Shown here: positions 15,871 through 27,700 of the stretch, one piece after another
How positions within the stretch are numbered: the first letter of the stretch is position 1
Layout of the letters: the number at the start of each line of letters is the position of its first letter
DNA from: Myoxocephalus aenaeus
Taxonomy: Eukaryota > Chordata > Actinopteri > Perciformes > Cottidae
DNA: 64,000 nt
Reading direction: 5' to 3'
Assembly (NCBI GenBank): GCA_038501785.1
Contig: JBAMJR010000031.1
Span: forward strand, 6,718,501 to 6,782,500
The notes under the pieces: model-generated
The model's database searches: none
The model's input: only the letters and a program-made list of their open reading frames with translations
What the model was told of the DNA's origin: nothing
Program-made: the position numbers and the translations under genes

Positions 15871-18800
15871 ATGAAGGTGTCGTTTTCTTTACGTAGCCAA
15901 TTAGCTCGAGCTGCTTCATATCGCGTTACGTGGCCCGTGCTCGGTAGCTAGCTATCATAACGTCGACCAGGCAGCTGTCACGTAACCTCGACTTTATTGT
16001 AACGTTAAGCTTGAAATTAATCGGGTACATGTATTTGAATATGTGAATTATGTTTCTGCTGTCTCGCAACATTCACGTCCACTGGTTAGCAAACATATTG
16101 AAACTATGCAGCTAACGTTAGCGTAATTGTCTTGTTTGCTCTGTTGCAGTGTTTTGACAGTTCTAGCCGTTTGCTCTTCCTGTCTGCATGGCTTGTGCTT
16201 CATTGTGTTAAGAGTTAAGTCGTTTAGTTAACTTACCTCGTCTATAATGAGCACCCATACTATCTATTCAAAGAATATGACTTGTTTGTGCATGAATGCT
16301 GCTATCAGCAGCCATTCATGTTGAAGATACGGTAGCTAGTACAGTCTACAACATGAATGTGAGAGTGGCAAATACTGACATTAAGGTGTTTTCTGACTGC
16401 CAGGCAGGGGCCTCGTCCATGTGGGCTTCATGCTGTGGTCTGCTGAATGAAGTCATGGGTACTGGGGCCGTCAGAGGCCAGCAGCCAGGATTTGGGGCCG
16501 GTGCTGGACCCTTCAGATTTGCCCCCAGTGCGGGGTACTCGACATACCCGCCCACCAGCTCAGGGACTCCCAGTCTTGTATGCAAGGGCTGTGGTCAGGC
16601 CTTCTCAGTGTTCAAGAGGAAGGTAGGTATCCGGATTTTCTGTGTGATGCTAGGATATGTTAATTGCTCCACTGATTTATTGAGAAAGGAAAAGGTGCAT
16701 AGAAGCAAAGGGGGATATTAGATTAATATTTTAGCTTGTATAAGCATACACCTTAATTATTAGTTCTCAAAATCATGTTCTTATACCTTAGTCATAACTA
16801 CAACAGAAGAATAGACTTTTACAGAGCAGATCACAACTAACTGGCCACTGTTCCCACTGGGCAGAAAAAATATTTGGTTGTGTGAGGGGGGGGGGAGGAA
16901 AAGCCTAATTCAATTTACACCCAGAGGTTTCTAATTTCGAATGAAAAGGCTGTGCCGTTGTAGCTGATTGCGGAGGCAGATGGACACCATACTTGCTCTT
17001 TAATATCTTCACTGATTGCTCATGTTCATGTATGGCTCAGGGTCTCATTTTGTCTGAACCCTGTGCTTCACTTGCTCACTGTGCCAGTCTAATCCCACGT
17101 CTTGCATGTATTACTGTTTGATATTTGTCACCTAAAATAAATGAGTTGCATCCTCTCTCTGTGCCTGGAGAGCTAGAGCAGATGTGAGTGATTGAATAAT
17201 GAAGGAAAGGTCTCCTTGCATTGATATGTTTTCCAGTAATTAGTTAAGTAATAGTTATCTTTCTGTTTTCCTCATTTTAATGTCATATCACATTTTAATG
17301 TAAACATGTGAAGATAAGGGTTAATTCAAAACGTTTGGCTGCATGTGTATGTCAAATACAGAGTTCTTTTTTTCAGGGAGTTTTGGCAGTAATGGTCCAA
17401 TCTGAAATTGCCTAATTTCCATTACCCTGTTTTTTTTTCACCCTCTGTTTCTGCAGTATATTTGCTGCGACTGCAAGAAGAGCTTCTGTTCTCTGTGCTC
17501 TGTGCTTCAGGAGAATCTGCGCATTTGTGCCACATGTCATTTGCTGAAAGCAACAGCCTTTCAGCGGCCGCGGCTCATGCGCCTACGAGTCAGGGACCTG
17601 CGTCAGTACTTGCTGCTTCGTAACATCCCCACCGATACCTGCAGGGAAAAAGAAGACCTGGTGGATTTGGTGCTCTGTCACCAAGGCATTGAGGAAGAGG
17701 AAGACCCTGACATGAGCAGCCTCCACGCGCGGTCCCTGTATACGCCGACTTCTTCTACCACACAGTCGGCCTCAGAGCTGTCTGCATTCGTTGCCTCCCA
17801 GGAGGAGCCGCTCAGCAGGAGTGATAGCTCTGATACCAACCAGGTCGGGACTGACTTTAAACCAAGTGTGATTTTCAATAGCACCACACATCAGCCATAT
17901 CCTTGTAATCATCTGTTGAGACCCAGAAGTATGTGTACTACTAGCGTCTCAGTTTTGAAGCTAGCCGTCACATGGCCCTTCTAGTTTGTTCTTACAATGA
18001 ATTTTGGCAGGCAGAATAATTACCTTGAAGTTTGGATTTTTTTTATTTTTTACAGATCTTATGCGTCATATCATCACGTCAGGCTGATATATTTATCAAG
18101 CTGTCACAACTGAGACTTTGGGAAACACTTAATAAAAAGCAAGTGAGGGTTTTTACTCATCTTTTCATTCCGTCTAAATAGAAAGTGCTCAGGATTTAAG
18201 AAAGCAGGGAAACAAAAAGTGAAAGAGAGAATAAGAAGCACCACAGCTGGCACTAAAAGGGAGCTCAGCTAGGATCCACTATAAATACTTGTATTTGGCC
18301 TGCTTAGGGAGCAGTAAGCTTTTCTATGAATGGAAGGTATGAGACATTGTTGTTCCCAAGGTGTCAGTGAGCTGAAGATTGTCTAATCCTGATCCTCCGT
18401 TAACTGGCTTGTTCCTTGCATGTAGTGTGCACTAATGTTTGTCATTGTTGCTGTTGGGTTGCAGGATATAGGTGATGCCACATCTGTGTCTCTCCTCAAC
18501 TTGGACGCGAGTGAACAGACCCCTGAGGTGATCTGTGACTGATCAGATTTCCTGCTTCATGAAATCATTCATATGTGAAGTATTGACAATTTAATTTATG
18601 TTGAATATTCTGTGGAACTTCTAGAGTGCATGGAAGTCAATGTAGGGATTGAAAATAAGATGATCCTTACAATGTCTTGGCTGGATCTGACCGGAAAAAA
18701 ACAATAAAACCCAATTTACATGAGATTCAACTGCAATCCAGAACGTTTGGCTGTACAGTGTTGTGCAGATTGCACCACTTAATATACTTAAAACTTTCAA

Positions 18801-20710
18801 ATTTAATTTAAAAAGTGCTTTTTTGCACATGAGTCAGAAATGAACCTCTTAAGGATTCACAATGAAAAAGGGATTTTTGATCACAAAAAGTATCAAGTGG
18901 TTGGGCATTTTTACTAATGAACACAACACATTTTTTTGTCACTGCATGTCATGTGCTATCCCACTCACTGTTTTGCATGAGGCTAATCTACCATGTTTGT
19001 CATGGAAATCTCAAGGTTCAGTTTTGTTTTGTCCCTAATGTCTGGATTTTTGCTCCTTCAGCTCAGTCCTCAGACACGACGTCGGGCCAGAGCGTCTCTC
19101 TCGGACATTTCCAGCTTGAGGGACATCGAGGGCCTGTCTGTCAGGCAACTGAAGGAGATCCTCGCCAGGAACTTTGTCAACTTTTCAGGGTGCTGCGAGA
19201 AGTGGGAGCTGGTGGAGCGTGTCAACAGACTGTACAGAGAGACGGAGGAGAACAGGAAATCATGTGCGTATTTAATTTACCAGTCTGAATAAATACTGTG
19301 TGCTTTAGTTTCAGTTGTTGGCTATACTTTTTTTATTTTTTATAATTTATTAGATTTACTATATAATGTCTACTAAACAGAGTATAGAATGTAATCTAAT
19401 AATTATTGCTTGTCAGTTGCTGTAGTAATTTTTATTTATTTTTATTGCAGTGGAACATGTGAGCTCTACTGTAACCACAGGTAAGCTGTCACTCGTCAAA
19501 GTCAGCTTTAATGTAAATTCTTCCACATGTGCAAACATTCAGAAGATTTGATAGTACGTTCCTCTCCTGTCCAACATATAGTGAATACAGATAATAATAA
19601 TAATAAAGTGCAAATGAAGTAAAAAATAGTGTGTGCACTGTCCTAGATGTCAGTATTGGAAACCACGTCCTGTTTTTAACCATAGAAACCTAATATCTCT
19701 GCCTTCTCTGACAATATGATATAATGTAGGCATAATAATAATAAAATGCAATAAGTTGCACCAATCACAAGCAGAGTCATTCAAATGAGTTTTCTCATTC
19801 AGAATCATGATACTATGTCTCTTGCCTGCTTTGCTCCTCCCACACTAAAGTGGAGGCCCTCCCCCCTCCTATCTGCAACAGGGCCATCGGAGGTAAGGCT
19901 TATAGATTCCTTGCCACTGTTGCCGTGGTCACATGCCCCACCTGTGACTCTCCTCCATCGTACAACAGTGTTGCCAACACATCTGTATTCACCGTGAACC
20001 CATGCTCATTTGTTATCCAACTTTCCTCTTTGTGAATGTGCTCCTCCCTGTGGAATGGCATTTACTGTGAGGGTCTCTGGGCGTTTTACTGGAAATTTTA
20101 TAATTTAATAATTTCCCGTAACAGACATTTTAATATTTCAGTTTGTTCATGCTCCAGGAACATTAATCCAGCATGAGATGATCTCCTCATGTGCTTCAAT
20201 GTGTGAAGCACATCATACTGATAATTGCAGTATGTTAGCTGTGTATATATTCACTATCGTACCAGCACGCTTCAAGTGATAATGACCGTGTGGTCGTCAC
20301 CGAAACACCTTGACACATAGCCATAACAGGCATTGACATTTTTTAGGAGAATGTGAGCATGACCTTACCTCAAGATAGGGCTTACTGGATACGATTAAGT
20401 GTTTTATTAAGCTGCAAAGTACGTTGTCCTTCCTCAGTGCATGATATATCACTCTGGCTTTTTTAGCGCTGTGTTAAAAGCAGTTTCCCAACATTTCCAT
20501 TCACCTGTCGTCTCTTTATCAGACGGTGAAAAGGGTCCGCTGACGATCCAAGAGGACAACCTCTGCAGGATCTGCATGGACGCTGTGATCGACTGCGTTC
20601 TCCTGGAGTGCGGTCACATGGTCACCTGCACCAAGTGCGGCAAGAGGATGAACGAGTGCCCGATCTGCAGGCAGTACGTCGTGAGGGCCGTGCACGTCTT
20701 CAAGTCCTAA
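15871..20710 (+). CDS. rnf34: E3 ubiquitin ligase RNF34 (CARP1)
   Basis: RNF34 is a RING E3 ligase implicated in turnover of caspase-8/10, p53 and other targets. Exons: 15871-15876 (only Met-Lys), 16404-16622, 17457-17843, 18465-18527, 19062-19263, 19451-19480 and 20523-20710, giving 364 residues (family about 370). The order is an N-terminal segment (MWASCCGLLNEVMGTGAVRG), then a FYVE-like zinc finger (CKGCGQAFSVFKRK continuing into YICCDCKKSFCSVC). Two SAP-like helix pairs follow (LRQYLLLRNIPTDTCREKED; LSVRQLKEILARNFVNFSG). The C-terminal C3HC4 RING runs from LCRICMDAVIDCVLLECGHM to MNECPICRQYVVRAVHVFKS. The GTCGGG donor after 17843 is weak but is the only in-phase choice. The acidic linker between the SAP repeats is less acidic than in mammals. 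It is convergent with kdm2b. Confidence 0.95.
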
Positions 20711-22924
20711 TGCATCACTGCAATGCCGCAGCACCTGCCTCGGAGCAGCAGCTCAGACTGAAACTGCACCTTACATCAACCATGCAGCTCATAACCTTTG
20801 GATCCCCAAAAGACTTATTTTGTGGATGCTCTTTCTTTGTATTCCCAACAACTCTCACATTATATTTGCACATTGAAATATTCTGACAAATGTGTTTTTC
20901 TGAAGAAATTGTCTTCAGTTTCACCAGTGGGCAGAGCGTAGGCGCCTATCGGTCAACTCTCAAGTAAACATATCTCTGATCTGTGTTCATTCCGAAGTGT
21001 CTGTTTTGCTTTTCTGGCATATTTTTCAAAGCAAAGAATGTGTGGCACTCAGCCATCTGCAGTCTTTTTAAATGCAACTTGTCACCCTCAGATCTGCCTA
21101 TAAACTGTAGCTTCAGAGCATCTCTCTTTACAACCGTCACTGCGAGTGATTACATATCTTAGTAACACCAAGGACAGACATAGAAAACCTCACCACCGTA
21201 GAGAAGAACAAGGTGCGAATTAATGGATCATCATGCACTTTTGCTTCTAACTCCCCCTGATTGTGTGTGTGGCACGTTTCAGCAGAAAGCACTTTGTTCA
21301 CACTGTGTGTTAATGCACCACTAGCACATAATGTACTCATTCTTGAATGCCTCGAATAGTCATTGGAAAAAGTGAAGAAGAAATCACTGAGCTTGTTTTC
21401 TTTTCAAGTTAAACTCTGTTTTACTCAGCTCACAAATGAGAAGGTGCTTTGCCTTTGCTACTCAAGGATATTGCTGATTTATGAAGTCAATGCATTATTA
21501 ATTATATTCACTTATTTGTTATATAAGCGCATATTGTCATGCATTGCACATTAAAATGGTCATCCAAAGTTTGTCATTATAGCAATAGCTAACCCTCCAT
21601 TGTCACCTCTGTCTCAACACTTCAGTTGAGACAAAAGACAAAAAACGGTGCTAACTCGTCCAACCATCTTCCCTGTTTTCCAGCTGAACTGTGGATGTGA
21701 AACTCTGAATGTTTATTTTTATTTTTTATTGTTGTATATTATTGGAATTGAAATGAAGTGTCTTCATGCTTTGTAGTTGATTTTCTCTTATGTAGGAGTG
21801 ATTTATTGAACTAACTATTCAAAGATATAGCTACGAGTTTACTGACCCCTGTGGTATAGAAGGTTACAGAATTAATGATTGCTAATGTACATTTGCATAG
21901 AATGATCCATATGAGATGTGTGTGTGTATATATATATATTTTTCCATTTGATTTAAATGGTGTAATATCAGATTATTGAAATGACCCTGGGATTGGATTA
22001 GTTTTATTATTAGTTAAATGTTCCTGTCCAATGGTTTGAAATGTATCTGCACCAGTTTGCTTGAGCTATAGTTCCCTCTTGAATCAGAGCATGACCAGAA
22101 CCTGGTAATGGTATCCCCCCGAATCCTGTATCCAGCTCTGTACTGTACCCACACAACATTGCTGCTATTAGAGTAAATATTCCCCCTACAATGAACAGTA
22201 GCAGAGCAGTGTGCACTTTTATTTAGAACGGGTGTAATTGTGTGCAAGGTTGGGTCTTTGTATTTGGGAATGTTGAACTTTTTAATTTGGTAATTAAAGA
22301 TTTTAATTAAAATCGTTTTTTGTATACTCTTGCATCACAAGCCGTTTATTTGTTATTACCTTGGATAAAGTAATCATTAGTGCTGAAATGGAGCCTAAGC
22401 GGTAGTTCAGAAAGGAAGATTCATTCATAAATATCTGTCTCTAATGCTCCCTGTGATTACTCTATCAACTGATTGGTTGATTTAAAGTAGACGCCCCCCA
22501 ATCAGATGCTGCACCGTGTCCTGAAGCCAATCATAGTGTTGCTGTCAAACTTTTAAATAGGTTCTCCACTCCACGCGCAAAACGAGATGTGACCCTCCTC
22601 CACCACAGGCACCTCCAGCCAGCATTCAGTCATGCTCCTTCTTCACCGTCGGATTGCAGCAACTTCATTCTTCACCACCACCACCAGTGTCTGGACTCCA
22701 GGGGGATTCTGCCTGATCATCAGAACTCAGCATCAGCATCACTGCCCCTGATTATTCTGTTTCAGGATAGAGTCCAATCGCCAAAGACTTTGCCCTATTT
22801 AAATGTTATGCATATGTAATAAATGTATGGTTAAAAGTCTCCTGATTGAAATTATCAGTTGAGTAATTGATCAAGCCAAACCGATCAACAATTTTGATAA
22901 TTGTCAACCTACGGTTCACTGGTT

Positions 22925-23040
22925 TTAAAATAAGATAATCCTTTATTAGTCCCGCAGTGGGGAAATTGCAGGATTACAGCAGCAGTACACACAAGAGACA
23001 CATAGTAAATACAAAAATCGAGTAATATAAATAAACAGCT
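22925..23040. repeat. Teleost interspersed repeat tail (TCCTTTATTAGTCCC type)
   Basis: The motif AATCCTTTATTAGTCCCGCA, followed by GTGGGGAAATTGCAGGATTA, is one I recognise as a common teleost interspersed sequence, usually at the 3' end of a retroposon. The exact family is not certain. Confidence 0.5.
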
Positions 23041-23089
23041 CGTCTAATGTGAGGACTTGCAGGATTTCTACTTTATATCATTGTAATTC

Positions 23090-23450
23090 TTTGGGTTTTG
23101 GTCTAGTTTGATAATTCACAGGCAACGCTTTGAGCTTTAAATGCTAACCGCTCACAGTGACGATGCTAACATGCTGATGTTCAGCAGATGTAGCGTTCAT
23201 CATGGTAACCATTTAAGTTTAGCGTGTTGGCATTTGCTCAGAAGCAATAAACACAGCTGAGGCTGAGGAGAATTACTTTAGTATTGCAGGAATTCCATCA
23301 GAGGTGTTAAAGAGTAAATGAAAAGAGCATCAGAGGTATTACAGTTTATCCTAAGGGAGATATAATTATGTGTACCAATTTCAGATCAATCCATCCAGGA
23401 GTTGTAGAGACATTTCAATCAAAACCACATGGTAGCATCAGTCTCTGGGG
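23090..23450. repeat. Teleost 'GCTAACATGCTGATGTTCAGC' interspersed repeat, degenerate copy
   Basis: Phrases such as GATGCTAACATGCTGATGTT, AACACAGCTGAGGCTGA, and the combination of ATCCATCCAGGAGTTGTAGA with CATTTCAATCAAAACCACAT match a very common non-coding fish repeat. A second fragment of the same family appears at 48930-49000. Class (DNA element or SINE) was not determined. Confidence 0.6.
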
Positions 23451-24778
23451 AGCAGAGATGTCTTGACAAAACGTCACAATATTTTGTCAGATATATCATT
23501 TTGGAATCGACATTTCCATTTCTAGAGCCGTGCGTGTTAGCATCGCAACAAATCCCTCTCAAATCCCCACTGAGGCTGTGACCTCAGAGGTGTCACATGA
23601 ACCACTGCAAAGTCTGACATCTGCTTCAAATACAAGGTCAACCTGGCATACGAAAACTGACTAGACTCAGTGCTGGTACAAAGGAAATTCTTTTAATGCA
23701 TATTAGCACTTAGTATTTGGATTTACAAATATAAACATTATCACATTCACCTGAGGTGATAGGTTACAGCACAACACACCCCAAGATACACACAACACCT
23801 ACTGTATGGAGTTATTATTTAAATATATCCAAATTAGTCATATGCAAAAGTTTTTCTGGAACCTGTTTGGAAAACCACACATGTGAGGCTGACTGCATTA
23901 TAGATAGATAGTCTGTTCGGTAAATCGTCAGTCACATGTTTGCTATGGCTGCGACTTCCTGCCGCTGACTTTTGGGTGTTGGGTGGCTCAAACCACCTCG
24001 ATAAATGATTTACAAGCATTATTTGACCCAGCTCTGAGAGGTCCATGTGAAGTTACGTAATGAATAAATACAGACTGTAAAAAAATAAAAATAAAAATCA
24101 ATAAATTAATGTTGAAATGTTGGCGAAAAGCCTGTTAAACACAACACTCAACAATTCATAAAAGTATTAAGGTAAGTGAAGACATGAGGGTGTAACAGGA
24201 ATATTTAATTTGATAGCTTTGTTTTATCGTTCTTGAAATACATTCTAAATATTTGGAAAGTAGTTATGATAATTTAGTCATTTATTTCTGTACAGCTTAT
24301 TTTTTGTCTGATACTAAAGTTATATTAATGTCAAATACAGATTTTGGCACATAGAAGACACTGTTGTATGAAGGCAAACTGAGGAAGGGGACAATTTTCA
24401 GTTCACATGCCATGCCGTCTCTCCGTGATATTTATTTCCAGAGACACTGAAACTCGTGAAATTATGCTTGTATAAAAATGCTGCATTTTCAAATATTTAA
24501 AGAATAAAAATAAAACCCAAAACTCAAATACAAGCACGTCTTTATAAAAGTACAATCGCAACACAAATACATGCATGCCGTTTCCTCTTTATCTGTCCAG
24601 TGAATGTTCGTCACCTCCTTAAGTCCATTGAAGATCTCCGTCCAGGAATCCGTCTCTTGTTTCAGTTTGTTTACTGTGACATTGATTCAGAAACTTATCA
24701 CAGGAGCGGTTTAAAAAGAAAAAACGTGTTCCTTTAAGTGCAAAGACAGTCTTTCATAAATTGTTGTCCTGTTAGGAA

Positions 24779-27700
24779 CTAGCTCGTCTTCTGCAGCAGT
24801 TTGTCCTCTTTCAGTCTAAACGGTACACTTACAGACATCTCTGCGATGAACCTTTCGCAGGCCGTCTTGGTCACCTGCTTGCAGAAGCGAAGGTCGATCT
24901 GACAGATGCTTCCACAGCGCTTAAAAAAGTTTAGGGAATGGTCTGTGACTCGGTTACAAACTAAAAGAAAACAGAGAGAACAATAATCTGTCAAACTTGG
25001 CATGTTAAAAAAGGGTGACCGTATAGAACAAATTCCCTGATCACATCATTTTATCTTTCTCTCTCTTATCTTGATGCATAACATCAACAGAGATGCATGT
25101 AGATTATGTAAGTAGGACAAATGCAAATTATGTCTTTTCCCCATGGAATCTAGTGAAACTGGACCCAACTACAGCTTTCCCCGTTAACTGTATTCCATTT
25201 CATGTCGTGTTACTGTTACCTTTGTTAAGTAGCAAATGTGTGAAAACAAGACAAACTAACGAAACAAAGTTACTTATGGGACAATAAACATGACCCAGGC
25301 AACTCCCCCTCCTTTTGTTATCTTTTAATTAATGTACTCTTTATTCTGATGTTTTGGGCTGAAGTTGGCATATCCGTCTTTACACCTTTTATCTGTTAGA
25401 TCTTTTTTTTTTTGTCTTCAACTGCTGAATTAATGGATTACGGAGGATGAAATGCATACATCTCAACATAGCCACTGGTTTCTCTGAATAAACTGATTTG
25501 TGGGGGCGTCCCAGAGGAAGCTTACGACTGTATCGCTCCTTTTTAGGCCCCTTTACAACTCAGGAACCACTACAGTTGCTGTATTTCTACTCTGCTTGTG
25601 CTCTGGTCCCAGGTCTCACCTGACAGGTTGATATCTGTGAGGGAGTCTCTGGTCGTGGTCCCAGCTGCTGTCAGCAGGTTGACGGACTGGTCATTGATAT
25701 GGTTGCAGTAGCTCAGGTCCAGCATGGACAGAGAGGGCATCTGCCGACTGATGAGACGTAAAGACGTGTCGGTGATGTCGAGTCCCGCCAACCGCAGGTC
25801 CGCCACGTTCCGCAACTTGCAGCGGTTATCCAGCTGACCTGTCAGTCGGTCACATAAGAAACGTCACAGATCAGTATTTGGTCAACAGGTGCATGACCGT
25901 CGACACGGATCTTTAGGACGGCTAAAAGCTGTAAATGAGGAGTCACTCACGTTATCCTTTAACTTGTAATTGACTTTATTTTTAAAGCCGTGTTTTAGTT
26001 CTTAAACCTAAACCTGAAGGAGGTCTGAGGGGAAACAAATACCTGTTTTTCAGGAAAAATTATCTCTAATTTGGAGTATCAACTGGGTAGGTAACGTAAT
26101 AGGTAATGTGCAATGTTAACCACTACGACTACTTATTGAATGAATCCCTAAGAGACATCATAAATACATTAAAGCATGGAAGGCAGGAATAAAACCCACA
26201 TCCATGGCAGTGCTTGTTTTTGGTTGACCCACGAGTTACCTGGTCTGTTGTCTGTGGGGGGTGAAAGGAGGTCCCTCATCTGTGGGTCCTTGAGTCCCTC
26301 CACCCACTGGACGTCCAAGGTGCGCAGCAGAGGGCAGCTGGAGGTGCAGAGTGCAGATACAGCAGCCCAAGAACACCCTGATAACCTTAACACTCGCAAA
26401 CCTGAAAAACACAGCCGCACTTTCAAATACTGATGCAGAACAAGAGAAAGAAAGAGAGAATTTTCCTTGTTCACAGATCAATAATCATGTATAGTTAGGT
26501 ACCTGGCAATCTATTAATAAGCCAGCTTAATTGTTTCTTGGAAATGTTGGTCCAACTGAGGTCCAGAGAAACGGGCTGTCGGCGGATAATCCCACTTAGC
26601 ATGAGCGGAGTGATGGAGGTGCAGCGGTTCAGATCAATCTTTGTCCAAAGTCTCTTATCACAACACCTTGACATCAGAAAGAAAGATTTATGTTTCAAAT
26701 TATTTCTTTAAAGATTTGTACATTTTGTGCAGCGGTATTAGTTTTCTATACCTGTGATGTTGCACATAAAAACGTTAACATGCAAAGTTAAGTGTGCGCT
26801 GTGCACGTACCATCTATTCCACGTCTTGCAAACTCTCATGCAGACACACAGCTCCTGGTGTGTGAGATAGCCAAAGATCTTCATCCAGACCTCGCGCTGT
26901 ATGACATGTGTTTTACCGTCTTTTAGAGGCAGCCTGTCAGGAGGCGGGCTTATCGGAGGGGGCCGAATGACGTGCCGCTCCATTTGGACACACTTGGGTG
27001 GAGAGTGTGGGGGTACCGGCCGGTTGGTTGGGGTGCTCCTGTTGAAGCCCAGTGGAGTGATCTGACTCGGGTAGAAGTGGCGCAGCTCCCAGGGGGTCCC
27101 GTTCATCTCTTTGGTCTTGAGGTGGGCCCTCTGATCCCCGAGTTCATTGCCGTTGCGGAACAACCTCTTGGGTTCCTCGTTTTCCGTCTCCGGCTCCACC
27201 TTGAGAGGTTGGCGGTTCTCGTTGGCCAGGGAGTCCTCCGTCTTCTGGATTTCCTGGTTAAGTGCTTTGCTCAGCTCTCGACTCAGCTCTCTATTAGGTA
27301 AGCGGCGCTTGCGGCGAGCTTTAGGACATGGCCCTTTTTCCTGGGTTTCACTTCCGCCCTCGCTGCTGGGGCCAGCCTGCGGAGAGCTGCAGAGGGACTG
27401 GTCACTGTCTCCAACAGGTGTTTTAATGCAGGGATTCAAAAGTGCATTCTTGGAGTCCTTTTCCTCCCCTTCTTCTTCAGTGTCTCCAAAACGCCCCTTC
27501 CTCTCTACAACGCCCCGGAAGTGAGGCCCCCTTCCTTCTTCATCCTCCTCCTCCTCGTAATATGCATCTTCGTCCTCCTCTTCCGTCTTGATTTGGTGTA
27601 GAAGTTTGGAAAAATAAGGAACATCTGACTTCTCCTTTAGGAAAAATATATAAATAAAATGGGACAAGAATCACTTACAATTACTTTGGTGTGGCAAAAC

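Larger units (their letters stand above)
20711..24778. other. Convergent intergenic region: 3' UTRs of rnf34 and kdm2b plus repeats
   Basis: Several ATTAAA/AATTAAA-type signals follow the rnf34 stop (for example near 21551 and 22290), so its 3' UTR may run up to about 1.6 kb. From the other side, TTTATT at 24431 could be the kdm2b poly(A) signal on the minus strand. Between them are interspersed repeats at about 22925-23450. No gene is supported. Confidence 0.5.

Noticed and set aside
19850..19910. Possible extra rnf34 exon (VEALPPPICNRAIGG) before the RING exon
   Set aside because: It lacks a good acceptor, and the exons at 19451-19480 and 20523-20710 join in phase without it.
22380..22850. 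Possible solo LTR or retroelement end before the TTTATTAGTCCC repeat
   Set aside because: Composition resembles some fish LTRs, but I could not find matching TG...CA ends or a target duplication.
26972..27524. Plus-strand frames opposite the large kdm2b exon
   Set aside because: They are antisense shadows of the kdm2b linker and F-box exon, which has clear homology and splice sites on the minus strand.
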